Translations under genes and position numbers: made by a program | The notes under the pieces: generated by a model | Database searches by the model: none | What the model was told of the DNA's origin: nothing | Seen by the model: the letters and a program-made list of their open reading frames with translations, nothing else | In this document: positions 25,548 through 34,466 of the stretch, one piece after another | How the letters are laid out: every line of letters starts with the position of its first letter | Numbering within the stretch: the stretch's first letter is position 1 | From: an uncultured Prevotellaceae bacterium | GTDB lineage: Bacteria; Bacteroidota; Bacteroidia; Bacteroidales; Bacteroidaceae | Assembly (NCBI GenBank): GCA_902775605.1 | Contig: CACYNE010000021.1 | Location: 17,956-81,955, forward strand | Direction of reading: 5' to 3' | Length of the DNA: 64,000 nt

Positions 25548-26855
25548 ATGATTTGGAATCCTAACAAAGAGTGCATGAGCCGCGACGAGATGAGCGCGCT
25601 ACAAGGCAAACGCCTGCACAAGATTGTAGAGTATGTGTACCACAACGTCCCGTTCTACCGCAATAAACTGCAGGAACTGGACATTCGCCCCGATGACATT
25701 CAGACCATCGAGGACATTACGAAACTGCCGTTTACCACCAAGAAAGACCTGCGCGACAACTATCCGTTCGGTCTGCAGGCTGCTCCGCAGAGTGAGATTA
25801 TCCGCGTGCATGCCTCATCGGGCACCACGGGAAACCCCACCATTGTGGGCTACACCCGCAAGGACATCGGCGTGTGGAGCGAGTGTATGGCCCGCTGTCT
25901 GACGGCTTTCGGCGTCACCCGCGATGACATATTCTCTGTGGCCTATGGCTATGGACTGTTTACTGGCGGACTGGGTGCCCACTATGGTGTGGAGCATCTG
26001 GGCGCATCGGTCATCCCCGCCGGCACAGGTAACACGGAAAAGCACCTAAAACTGATTCGCGACCTGGGTATCACAGGCATTGCCTGCACACCGTCGTATG
26101 CCCTTTATCTGGCAGAGACGATGGACAAACTGGGCATCACGAAGGAACAGATTAAGCTAAAGATTGGTGCTTTCGGTGCAGAGCCCTGGACAGAACAGAT
26201 GCGCCAAGAGATAGAAGAGCGTCTGGGACTGAAAGGCTTTAACATCTATGGTCTGTCAGAGGTAATGGGTCCCAGCGTGAGCTATGAGTGCCAGATGCAG
26301 CACGGCTCACATATCAACGAGGACCACTTCTATCCTGAGATTATCAATCCCACCACACTGGAGCCCCTGCCACAGGGACAGACAGGCGAGTTGGTGTTCA
26401 CCACACTGACCAAGGAGGGCATGCCCGTGATTCGCTATCGCACCCGCGACCTGTGTTCACTGTTGCCCGGCACCTGCGACTGCGGTCGTACCAACGTACG
26501 CATGGGCCGCATCGAAGGCCGTTCGGACGACATGCTGATTATCCGAGGCATCAACGTCTTCCCATCACAGGTAGAGAGCGTTGTTCTCTCATTGCCGGAG
26601 TTTGCACCTCATTACATGCTGATTGTCGATCGCGAGAAGAACCTCGACACCCTGCTGGTTCAGGTAGAGCTACGCCAAGAGGTGTTCACTTCTACCTTCG
26701 ATACACCCGCAGCCGTCGATGCCCTCGAGAAGAAACTCGCCGCCAAGTTGAAGAGCGTGCTCAGCATCGCTGCCAAGGTACAGCTGAAAGCTCCTGGCAC
26801 CATCGAGCGTTCGCAAGGCAAGAGCGCACATGTGATTGACAACCGAAAACTGTAA
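25548..26855 (+). CDS. paaK: Phenylacetate-CoA ligase, first copy
   Basis: The 435-residue cytosolic adenylate-forming enzyme starts MIWNPNKECMSRDEMSAL. Motifs of the PaaK family are the ATP-binding loop HASSGTTGNPTIVGYT, GLFTGGLGAHYGVEHLG, IYGLSEVMGPSVSYEC and the hinge region RIEGRSDDMLIIRGINVFP, with a late Lys near the end (SQGKSAH) that would activate the carboxylate. It converts phenylacetate or a related aryl acid to its CoA ester. In gut Bacteroidales it usually accompanies indolepyruvate oxidoreductase, which is not in this window. It heads an operon with a second copy and an ACT protein. Confidence 0.9.
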   Translation: MIWNPNKECMSRDEMSALQGKRLHKIVEYVYHNVPFYRNKLQELDIRPDDIQTIEDITKLPFTTKKDLRDNYPFGLQAAPQSEIIRVHASSGTTGNPTIVGYTRKDIGVWSECMARCLTAFGVTRDDIFSVAYGYGLFTGGLGAHYGVEHLGASVIPAGTGNTEKHLKLIRDLGITGIACTPSYALYLAETMDKLGITKEQIKLKIGAFGAEPWTEQMRQEIEERLGLKGFNIYGLSEVMGPSVSYECQMQHGSHINEDHFYPEIINPTTLEPLPQGQTGELVFTTLTKEGMPVIRYRTRDLCSLLPGTCDCGRTNVRMGRIEGRSDDMLIIRGINVFPSQVESVVLSLPEFAPHYMLIVDREKNLDTLLVQVELRQEVFTSTFDTPAAVDALEKKLAAKLKSVLSIAAKVQLKAPGTIERSQGKSAHVIDNRKL

Positions 26856-26893
26856 AAAGTAAAAAGGTAAAAAAGTAAATCATAATAAGCCCA

Positions 26894-28210
26894 ATGAATG
26901 ACCAATCACCTTATCTGCATCCGCAATACGAGACCATGTCTCGTGAGGATCTGAACAAACTGCAGTTGGAACGTCTGCAACAGACGGTTCGTCACTGCAT
27001 GACCAACGAGTTTTATCAGAAGAAATTCAAAGAGGCGGGCATTACCCCCGACGACATCAAAACACTGGACGACGTGCGTAAGTTGCCCTTCACCACGAAG
27101 GCCGACCTGCGCGACAGTTATCCCTTCGGCATGGCATGTGTGCCCCTGAGAGACTGTGTGCGTCTGCACTCGTCAAGTGGTACCACAGGCAATCCCACCG
27201 TCATCCTGCACACGCAGAAAGACCTCGACGAATGGGCCAACCAGGTGGCTCGTAACCTCTGGATGGTGGGGCTGCGCCCTGACGACGTATTCCAGAACTC
27301 ATCAGGCTATGGCATGTTCACCGGTGGACTGGGTTTCCAGTATGGTGCCGAGAAACTGGGCATGCTCACCGTGCCTGCTGCTGCCGGCAACTCCCTCCGC
27401 CAGATTAAGTTTATCAAGGACTTTGGTACCACAGCCATCCATGCCGTGCCTTCCTATGTCACTCGCCTCTATGAGGTGATGCAGGAACAGGGTGTTGACC
27501 CGCGTCGCGACACCAAGCTGAAGATGCTGGCCATTGGTGCCGAGCCCCACTCTGAGGAACAGCGCAAGCGTATCGAGGAGATGCTGGGCGTGAAAGCCTA
27601 CAACTCGTTTGGCATGAGTGAGATGTGCGGTCCTGGCGTTGGCTTCGAGTGCAAGGAGCAGAATGGTCTGCACTTCTGGGAAGACTACTATATCGTGGAG
27701 ATTGTTGATCCAGAGACACTGGAGCCTGTGCCCGACGGCGAGATTGGCGAATTGGTACTCACCACACTCTGTCGTGAGGCCATGCCATTGTTGCGCTATC
27801 GCACCCGCGACCTGACCCGAGTGCTGGGTCGCAGTTGTCCTTGCGGTCGCAACCACATCCGCCTGGATCGCATGCGTGGTCGTTCAGACGACATGATGGT
27901 GCTCCGCGGCGTTAACATCTTCCCCATCCAGATTGAGAAGATCCTGATGAACTTCAAAGAGTTGGGCAACAACTACCTCATCACCCTGACCACCGACGAC
28001 GACAACGACAACATGACCGTTGAGGTGGAACTGGCTGAGATGTTCACCGACGATTACAACCGCTTGCAGCAACTGAGTAAGGACATCACCCGCGCCCTGA
28101 AGGACGAGATTCTGCTCACGCCCCGCGTAAAACTCGTTCCTCGCGGCACACTGCCCGTCAGCGAAGGTAAGGCCGTGCGTGTGGTTGACAAGAGAAAAGT
28201 GTATCAATAA
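26894..28210 (+). CDS. paaK: Phenylacetate-CoA ligase, second copy
   Basis: The 438-residue paralogue of the preceding gene starts MNDQSPYLHPQYETMSREDL. It keeps LHSSSGTTGNPTVILHT, GMFTGGLGFQYGAEKLG, SFGMSEMCGPGVGFEC and RMRGRSDDMMVLRGVNIFP, and the late Lys in VSEGKAVRV. Similarity to the first copy runs end to end, yet many substrate-pocket positions differ (for example VAYGYGLF against NSSGYGMF), so the two probably handle different acids. It lies 38 bp after the first copy, behind an A-rich spacer. Confidence 0.9.
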   Translation: MNDQSPYLHPQYETMSREDLNKLQLERLQQTVRHCMTNEFYQKKFKEAGITPDDIKTLDDVRKLPFTTKADLRDSYPFGMACVPLRDCVRLHSSSGTTGNPTVILHTQKDLDEWANQVARNLWMVGLRPDDVFQNSSGYGMFTGGLGFQYGAEKLGMLTVPAAAGNSLRQIKFIKDFGTTAIHAVPSYVTRLYEVMQEQGVDPRRDTKLKMLAIGAEPHSEEQRKRIEEMLGVKAYNSFGMSEMCGPGVGFECKEQNGLHFWEDYYIVEIVDPETLEPVPDGEIGELVLTTLCREAMPLLRYRTRDLTRVLGRSCPCGRNHIRLDRMRGRSDDMMVLRGVNIFPIQIEKILMNFKELGNNYLITLTTDDDNDNMTVEVELAEMFTDDYNRLQQLSKDITRALKDEILLTPRVKLVPRGTLPVSEGKAVRVVDKRKVYQ

Positions 28211-28211
28211 C

Positions 28212-28262
28212 TGACGTCATAACGTAATCACGAAATATCGAAATCACGAAATAACGTCATAA
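28212..28262. repeat. AATCACGAAATA repeats between paaK2 and the ACT gene
   Basis: AATCACGAAATA occurs twice, 15 bp apart, flanked on both sides by ACGTCATAAC. The short simple repeat occupies the whole 70-bp spacer and leaves only the stretch after 28262 for a ribosome binding region. Confidence 0.5.
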
Positions 28263-28280
28263 CAAAAAAACAATAAAACT

Positions 28281-28709
28281 ATGACTATCCATCAACTTTC
28301 CATTTTCATTGAGAACCGTTCTGGTACCCTGATCAAGGTTCTTGAAGTACTGAAAGAGGCAAGAATCCAGATTGTGGCCTCCACCATTGCCGATACGGCA
28401 GAGTATGGCATCTATCGACTCATCTGCTCAGAGCCCCTTCGCGCCTATGAGGAACTGAAGAAGGCTGGAGTGGCTGTAGCACTGAGTGACGTGCTGGCAT
28501 TGGAGTTGGACGATGAGCCCGGCCGTGCTGCCGACGCCGTGAAGATTTTCAGCGACGCAGGCATCAGCATAGCTTATATGTACACCTTCCTGCTGAGAGG
28601 CAAGGGCATTCTGGTGTTCCGTACCGACAATCGCGAGAAGGCACGCGAGGCCATCATCCTCAACAACATGAAGTTTATTGCTGAGCAGGACCTCAGCAAA
28701 CTGGTATAG
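28281..28709 (+). CDS. ACT-domain protein (tandem ACT)
   Basis: The 142-residue protein consists of two ACT domains: the first from IHQLSIFIENRSGTLIKVLE, the second from LALELDDEPGRAADAVKIFS, each with the Gly/Asp turn that binds amino acids. Proteins of this kind follow phenylacetate-CoA ligase and indolepyruvate oxidoreductase genes in many anaerobes and are thought to sense an amino acid; the ligand here is unknown. It ends the three-gene operon. A weak hairpin (GTCTCA at 28746, TGAGAC at 28763) follows. Confidence 0.88.
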   Translation: MTIHQLSIFIENRSGTLIKVLEVLKEARIQIVASTIADTAEYGIYRLICSEPLRAYEELKKAGVAVALSDVLALELDDEPGRAADAVKIFSDAGISIAYMYTFLLRGKGILVFRTDNREKAREAIILNNMKFIAEQDLSKLV

Positions 28710-28800
28710 ATGACATAGGGAAACGTCCCGATTGTTTCTGTATATGTCTCAGAATGCCCTTTTGAGACGTTTGTGACTTGCTGGCTCTAAGATTTATATG

Positions 28801-28808
28801 TATCTTTG
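28801..28808 (+). promoter_or_regulatory. -7 element of the GH115 gene
   Basis: TATCTTTG followed by C, 17 bp before the ATG at 28826. It lies inside the longer frame from 28778, so the later ATG is the likely start. Confidence 0.65.
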
Positions 28809-28825
28809 CCGAAAATTTACGAGTC

Positions 28826-31297
28826 ATGAACAAACTGAAAGCATTTCTGAGTATCCTGCTGATTACCGCAGCCTCACTGGGCATGCAGGCAGCAGAGTCT
28901 TTTGTCGACTTCAAGCAAGGCGACTGGGTTCTTAACAACAATGGTCAGGTGACCATATACGTCAACGCCAACGAACAGCGAGGCGTGATGTTGGCCGCCC
29001 AGAACCTGCAAAAGGACCTCAAGGCCGTTTGCGGTGCTGAAGTGAAGTTTACAACCGAGGCCAAGGACGCCACCATCGTCATTGGCACGACAGCAACGAC
29101 AAAGGCATACAGCAAGCAGCTGAAAGGCAAGTCGGAGATGTTTATCATCGAGGCCAAGGACGGCCAGCTGAACATTGTGGGCAGTGACCGCCGTGGCGCC
29201 ATCTATGGCATTTATGAATTGAGTCAACAAATAGGCGTATCGCCCTGGTATTACTGGGCTGATGCGCCTATTGACGTACATAGCACCCTCTTTATCAAGA
29301 ACGGCACCTACACCGATGGCGAGCCTGCCGTGAAGTGGCGCGGACTGTTCCTCAACGACGAGGCTCCTTGTCTGACGTCGTGGGTAAAGAACACGTTTGG
29401 CACAGACTACGGCGATCACAACTTCTACGCCAAGGTCTTTGAACTGATTCTCCGTCTGAAAGGCAACATGCTGTGGCCTGCCATGTGGGGATGGGCTTTC
29501 TATGCCGACGATCCGGAGAACTCGAAGACTGCCGACGAGATGGGCGTCATCATGGGCACCAGTCACCACGAGCCTATGGCCCGCAACCACCAGGAGTATG
29601 CCCGCAACCGCAAGGATTGGGGTGCCTGGAACTATCAGACGAACCAGGAAAACCTGGACCGTTTCTTCCGCGAGGGTATTGAGCGCATGAAGGGTACCGA
29701 CGACATCGTGACCATTGCCATGCGTGGCGATGGCGACGAGGCCATGAGTGCCGATGCCGACACCAAGTTGCTGGAGCGCATCGTGGAGAACCAGCGCAAG
29801 ATTATCGCTGAGGTGACAGGCCGTCCAGCCAAGGAGACGCCCCAGGTGTGGGCATTATATAAAGAGGTGTTGGACTATTACGATGCCGGCATGCGTGTGC
29901 CCGATGATGTGTGCATCCTGCTTTGCGATGACAACTGGGGCAACGTGCGTCGTGTGCCCAACGCAAAGGAGCGCCAGCACAAAGGCGGCTGGGGACTCTA
30001 TTACCACGTGGACTATGTGGGTGCTCCCCGCAACACGAAGTGGCTCAACGTCACCCAGACACAGCAGATGTTCGAACAGCTCTCGCTCGCATACGACTTC
30101 GGCATCCAGCAGATGTGGATTCTCAACGTGGGCGACCTGAAACCCATGGAGTATCCCATCCAATTGTTCATGGATATGGCTTGGAATCCCAAGACCCACA
30201 CCCAGCAGAATGTGAAGAACCACACCCGCGACTTCTTCGCCCAGCAGTTAGGTGCACAGTGGGCCGACGAGGCTGCTGACATCTATAACCAGAACTGTCA
30301 GTATATGGCACGCGTCACTCCTGAGATGCTCGATGCCAGGACCTATAATGTGGAGACAGGCGAATGGAAGCAGGTGGCCGACGAATATCAGCGCCTGGAG
30401 ACACGCGCCCTGCGCCTCTACCTCACCCTGCCTGAGAGTCGTCGTGACGTGTATCAGCAGTTGATCCTGTTCCCCGTTCAGGCCATGGCCAATCTCTATG
30501 ACATGTACTACGCCCAGGCCATGAACCGCTATATGGCAGAGCGTCACAACCCCGATGCCAACCTTTGGGCAGAGAAGGTGAAGGCCTGCTTCAAGCGCGA
30601 CTCACTGCTTTGTCTGGCTTATAACAAAGAGATTGCCGGCGGCAAGTGGAACGGCATGATGACCCAGAAGCACATTGGCTACAGAAGTTGGAACGACAAC
30701 TTCCGTCAGGACATGTTGCCCGCCACCACATTGGTGCAAGACACCGTTCAGGGTGGCTACACCTTTAACCACAGCGATGGTTTCGTGGCGATGGAGGCAG
30801 AACACTATTACGAGGCCACCACATCGGAAGGCACACAGTGGACCCTCTATCCCGACTTCGGTCGCACCCGCAGTGCTGTGGCACTGACCCCCTACTCTAA
30901 GGCTACCGGCGAGGCTCAGCTGAGCTATCGTTTCAGCCTGCCCGAGAATCATCCCGAACAAGCCACTATCCACGTCATTGTGAAGTCAACGCTCGACTTT
31001 GAGAATCGCGGTGGACACGAATATACCGTCAGCTTGGATGGCAGCGAGCCCGCCACCGTCAACTTCAACAAGAATCTGGTGGACCGTCAGCCATATATGT
31101 ATAGCGAGTTCTATCCCACCATTGCCCGCCGCGTGGTTGAGAACAAAATTGCACTGCCTCTGGGTGCAGGCACCAGCCACACGCTGACCCTACATCCCAA
31201 GCATCCCGGCATTGTGTTCGAGAAGATCGTTGTTGACTACGGAGGCTACAAATCATCCTATCTGTTTGGCAGCGAGTCAGATGTACGCCGACAGTAA
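28826..31297 (+). CDS. Glycoside hydrolase family 115 (xylan alpha-glucuronidase)
   Basis: The 823-residue secreted enzyme has a signal peptide (MNKLKAFLSILLITAASLGMQA) and the GH115 layout: N-terminal domain resembling GH20/GH67 helpers (VIGTTATTKAYSKQL), then the catalytic core with FELILRLKGNMLWPAMWGWA, SHHEPMARNHQEYARN, MRGDGDEAM and LLCDDNWGNVRRVP, and a C-terminal GH115_C beta-domain from about FNHSDGFVAMEAEHYYE. GH115 enzymes remove glucuronic or 4-O-methylglucuronic acid side chains from xylan. No T9SS tail or lipobox is present, so it is probably periplasmic. It is transcribed alone, upstream of a large surface protein gene that has its own promoter. Confidence 0.93.
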   Translation: MNKLKAFLSILLITAASLGMQAAESFVDFKQGDWVLNNNGQVTIYVNANEQRGVMLAAQNLQKDLKAVCGAEVKFTTEAKDATIVIGTTATTKAYSKQLKGKSEMFIIEAKDGQLNIVGSDRRGAIYGIYELSQQIGVSPWYYWADAPIDVHSTLFIKNGTYTDGEPAVKWRGLFLNDEAPCLTSWVKNTFGTDYGDHNFYAKVFELILRLKGNMLWPAMWGWAFYADDPENSKTADEMGVIMGTSHHEPMARNHQEYARNRKDWGAWNYQTNQENLDRFFREGIERMKGTDDIVTIAMRGDGDEAMSADADTKLLERIVENQRKIIAEVTGRPAKETPQVWALYKEVLDYYDAGMRVPDDVCILLCDDNWGNVRRVPNAKERQHKGGWGLYYHVDYVGAPRNTKWLNVTQTQQMFEQLSLAYDFGIQQMWILNVGDLKPMEYPIQLFMDMAWNPKTHTQQNVKNHTRDFFAQQLGAQWADEAADIYNQNCQYMARVTPEMLDARTYNVETGEWKQVADEYQRLETRALRLYLTLPESRRDVYQQLILFPVQAMANLYDMYYAQAMNRYMAERHNPDANLWAEKVKACFKRDSLLCLAYNKEIAGGKWNGMMTQKHIGYRSWNDNFRQDMLPATTLVQDTVQGGYTFNHSDGFVAMEAEHYYEATTSEGTQWTLYPDFGRTRSAVALTPYSKATGEAQLSYRFSLPENHPEQATIHVIVKSTLDFENRGGHEYTVSLDGSEPATVNFNKNLVDRQPYMYSEFYPTIARRVVENKIALPLGAGTSHTLTLHPKHPGIVFEKIVVDYGGYKSSYLFGSESDVRRQ

Positions 31298-31394
31298 AGA
31301 CGGGCCCAACGGGGTAAAACCCTTACTTTTTGACATCTTCCTATAGTTTTTGCTTCATTTCATGTGAAAACGTGCTATGATAGGAAAAAAGTTG

Positions 31395-31402
31395 TATCTT
31401 TG
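31395..31402 (+). promoter_or_regulatory. -7 element of the FIVAR protein gene
   Basis: TATCTTTG followed by C, 46 bp before the ATG at 31449. The leader is A-rich. Confidence 0.6.
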
Positions 31403-31448
31403 CACCGAAATTTAAAACAAATACAACTCAAACCTACAAACAAAAAAC

Positions 31449-34241
31449 ATGAAGAAACAATTACTTTTAATGGCGATGGCCGTGTTCTCACTGTCCACAG
31501 GCTACGCCCAGGAAGAAGGTGGCGAAGAGGAGCCCACTCCTGAAATCGTTTACACCAAGTCTTTCCAGACGTCAATCTATGACGCCAAGAGTATTGTGGC
31601 CAGCAGTCACTACACAACTGGCCAAACTGCTTTGCAAGCTGCCATCAATGACGCCGAAACGGTTCTCCCCACTTTGGAGACCAATGCTGCCGTCATTGAT
31701 GCCATGAAGGCTCTCCAGTCAGCCATCAACTCATTCGTTGAGGCTAATGGTCATGCCGATGCTACCGAGAAGGTGCTGAACTACAGCTTTGACAAGGATG
31801 GCAACAACTCTAAGACCATCACATCTTGGACTGTTCAGAACTTTAAGCAGAACCGTCGTAGTGTTTCTTACGCCACTACTCGCGGTGGTTACGCTATCAG
31901 CAATTTTGCTGAGCAATGGGTAGCTGCAGGTAGCGGTCCCCTGGCTGGTTCTGGTAACATGAGTCAGGTTGTTACTGGACTGCCCGCAGGTCACTATCGT
32001 CTGACTGCCGATATCTTTGCTCACAACCAGAAGTACGACGCAACTTGCGAAGAGGCTGTTGGTATCCAGTTGTATGCCAACGACGTGGTTAGCGAGGTTG
32101 GTATGACTGGCAATACAGACAACGACGCTGCTGCTTTCAGCCTGGAGTTTGATGTGGCTGAGGGCGAGACTCCCACCATCGGTTTCCGCTTTGAGAACAC
32201 CAACGTCAACTGGCTGGGTTGGGACAACGTCACCTTATTATATATTGGTGACCCCGACGCTTACAACAGCATCGTTGACGCCGAGAAACTGGCTGCTATC
32301 AAGGAGGTGCTGACCACCACACTGGCCACCGCTACTGAGGCACTGAACAGTGAGGATGCTCCCTTCTATCGCACCGAGTTGCAGACCGCCATCACCGAGA
32401 TTTCAGCTTTGCTGGAGACTGGCACACTGGATGAGCTGACTGCAGCCAAGGAGAGACTCGACGAAACTCTGAAGGCTTTCAACGACTATAACAAGCACTA
32501 CACCAACCTGAAGACTGCCATCGCCAATGCTGAGGCACTGGTTGCCGAGGGCGTGATGACCGTAGGTTTGGATCAGTTCCAGATGGCCATCAACGATGCT
32601 AAGGGCAAGCTGGCTCAGGCTGCTACCGATTTCGCTGAAGACGCTGAGGGTGGTGTCATCTTCGTTGACGCTGCTTTGGAAGATTTGAAGATGGCTGAAA
32701 GCACCTTCCGTGTTCAGAACGCCAGCTATGCTAATCCTGCCAACGTGATTACCAATGGCGGCATGAGCTCTACTGATGGTTGGGACATCTTAGTTCCTGG
32801 TGCCAACCCTGGTCTTCACATCAACACCTCTGGTAACGTAACTAACTTCAGCAAGCCCTTCATGGAGTGCTGGGTTAACAATACCGACTACGGACAGGCC
32901 AACTATGCTCGTCAGACCGTGAACGCTCTGCCTAACGGCGTGGAACTGCCTAAGGGATACTACGTGCTGAAGGCTGCTGCACTGGCCACTCGTCAGGATC
33001 AGCCCAACTTGGAAGTATCTGGTGTTACCCTGCGCTTCCAGAATCAGGAAGTAGCTGTACATACTGCCAATGGCGTGGGCAACATCTACAGAATTGGTTT
33101 CGACAAGCCTGAGGCTGGTGGCGAACTGAGCTTCGGTTTATATATCGACGAGGCTACCAACGCCAACTGGATTGCATGGGACGAGGTTGAACTGCAGTTC
33201 GTAGGCGACAAGGAAAAGTATCTGGCCGACTATGCAGAGGCTGTGCTGGGCGAGAGCCTGAACAAGCTGCGCGAGGCTGTGGAAGCTGCCAACGCTGCTA
33301 TCGAGGAGGTAAACATGGAAGGTGTTGACTTCGAAGATACCGACCTTTACATGTGCCTGGAGGATGCTGTGTGGGTTCTGTCTGATCCCGTGGGTTCAGG
33401 ATACACCAAGGATATGGTTGACATCCTGGTTGAGCAGCTTTACAAGGCCATCAACGATTTCTACACCAGCGGTGTATCACCCAAGGAAGGTCAGTCATTC
33501 AACTTCACTTCTATGATTAAGAACGCCGACTTCGATGTTGAGCCAGGCGCAGAGTGGACTGTTGAGACTGAGAATGGCGTACTGCCTGGCGGTACCGATT
33601 GCGCTAACTGGTGGTTCGGCAGCTCTGGTCCATCTGAACTGACTCAGGAATTCAGCCAGACTATCGCTGGCTTGCCTGCTGGTAACTATCTGCTTGACGT
33701 CAATGCAGCTGTTCGTGTAGACATGTCATACTCTATCGATGGTTATACCGCCGAGAACCTGCCCAACAACCTGACTCTGTGTAAGGTTTATGCCAACAAC
33801 GATAGTACCGATGTTCATCCTTTCTTCTACGAGGATGAGGCTCTGGGCCTGACACTGGAGAAGATGTTGCTGATGACCAATGATGACGACTATCGTCATG
33901 GTAACGGTTCGCTAATCAACGACATGCTGAAAGGCACCGATTACTATCACTCTTATGTTCCCTTCAAGCTCGAAGAGAGAGGCAGCGTGAAGATTGGTTT
34001 CCGCATTGAGTTGCCCAAGAAGGGCGGTCAGATGCCATTCATCGACTACTTCCACCTGTTCTACTATGGAAAGAACGAGGTCCTCACTGGCATCGCCGAC
34101 GTCACCAAGAGCAACGCTGAGCAGATCATGCCTGTAGGTATCTACAACATGAAGGGTCAGCTGGTTCGCGCCAACAACGACGTCAAGGGTCTGGCCAAGG
34201 GTCTCTACCTCATCGGTGGTAAAAAGGTTGTGATTAAGTAA
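31449..34241 (+). CDS. Large secreted FIVAR-type protein with T9SS C-terminal signal
   Basis: The 930-residue protein begins with a signal peptide (MKKQLLLMAMAVFSLSTGYA). It alternates three-helix FIVAR-like segments (for example ALQAAINDAETVLPTLE near residue 60, LKTAIANAEALVAEGV near 355, LREAVEAANAAIEEV near 605) with beta-sandwich modules that share the pattern GLPAGHYRLTADIFA / ELPKGYYVLKAAALA / GLPAGNYLLDVNAAV and end in WLGWDNVTLLYIG / WIAWDEVELQFVG. These look like carbohydrate-binding folds. The last 40 residues (VGIYNMKGQLVRA, then KGLAKGLYLIGGKKVVIK) are a T9SS sorting domain, so the protein should be exported by the porKLMN machinery. No catalytic motif is seen. Confidence 0.82.
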   Translation: MKKQLLLMAMAVFSLSTGYAQEEGGEEEPTPEIVYTKSFQTSIYDAKSIVASSHYTTGQTALQAAINDAETVLPTLETNAAVIDAMKALQSAINSFVEANGHADATEKVLNYSFDKDGNNSKTITSWTVQNFKQNRRSVSYATTRGGYAISNFAEQWVAAGSGPLAGSGNMSQVVTGLPAGHYRLTADIFAHNQKYDATCEEAVGIQLYANDVVSEVGMTGNTDNDAAAFSLEFDVAEGETPTIGFRFENTNVNWLGWDNVTLLYIGDPDAYNSIVDAEKLAAIKEVLTTTLATATEALNSEDAPFYRTELQTAITEISALLETGTLDELTAAKERLDETLKAFNDYNKHYTNLKTAIANAEALVAEGVMTVGLDQFQMAINDAKGKLAQAATDFAEDAEGGVIFVDAALEDLKMAESTFRVQNASYANPANVITNGGMSSTDGWDILVPGANPGLHINTSGNVTNFSKPFMECWVNNTDYGQANYARQTVNALPNGVELPKGYYVLKAAALATRQDQPNLEVSGVTLRFQNQEVAVHTANGVGNIYRIGFDKPEAGGELSFGLYIDEATNANWIAWDEVELQFVGDKEKYLADYAEAVLGESLNKLREAVEAANAAIEEVNMEGVDFEDTDLYMCLEDAVWVLSDPVGSGYTKDMVDILVEQLYKAINDFYTSGVSPKEGQSFNFTSMIKNADFDVEPGAEWTVETENGVLPGGTDCANWWFGSSGPSELTQEFSQTIAGLPAGNYLLDVNAAVRVDMSYSIDGYTAENLPNNLTLCKVYANNDSTDVHPFFYEDEALGLTLEKMLLMTNDDDYRHGNGSLINDMLKGTDYYHSYVPFKLEERGSVKIGFRIELPKKGGQMPFIDYFHLFYYGKNEVLTGIADVTKSNAEQIMPVGIYNMKGQLVRANNDVKGLAKGLYLIGGKKVVIK

Positions 34242-34280
34242 TCATCACATACCATTCGACAACAAACTATTCTATATATG

Positions 34281-34320
34281 AACGGGGATGTGCCTCCATA
34301 TGGGTACATCCCCGTTTTCT
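34281..34320 (+). terminator. Terminator after the FIVAR protein gene
   Basis: AACGGGGATGT (34281-34291) pairs perfectly with ACATCCCCGTT (34306-34316), followed by TTCT. Confidence 0.8.
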
Positions 34321-34359
34321 ATTATTATCAGCCTATTTATAAAATAATCCTTCTTTTTC

Positions 34360-34390
34360 TTTGATATTTTAAAACTTATTAGTACTTTTG
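34360..34390 (+). promoter_or_regulatory. Promoter of the barrel-caspase-transglutaminase operon
   Basis: TTTG at 34360-34363 and TACTTTTG at 34383-34390, 19 bp apart. The leader to the ATG at 34467 is about 70 nt. Confidence 0.7.
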
Positions 34391-34466
34391 CACCACGCTG
34401 CCGATAAAACGACAATATTATTCGACTAATTGACAAATAACAACCTAAAAATAAAAACGAATCGTT

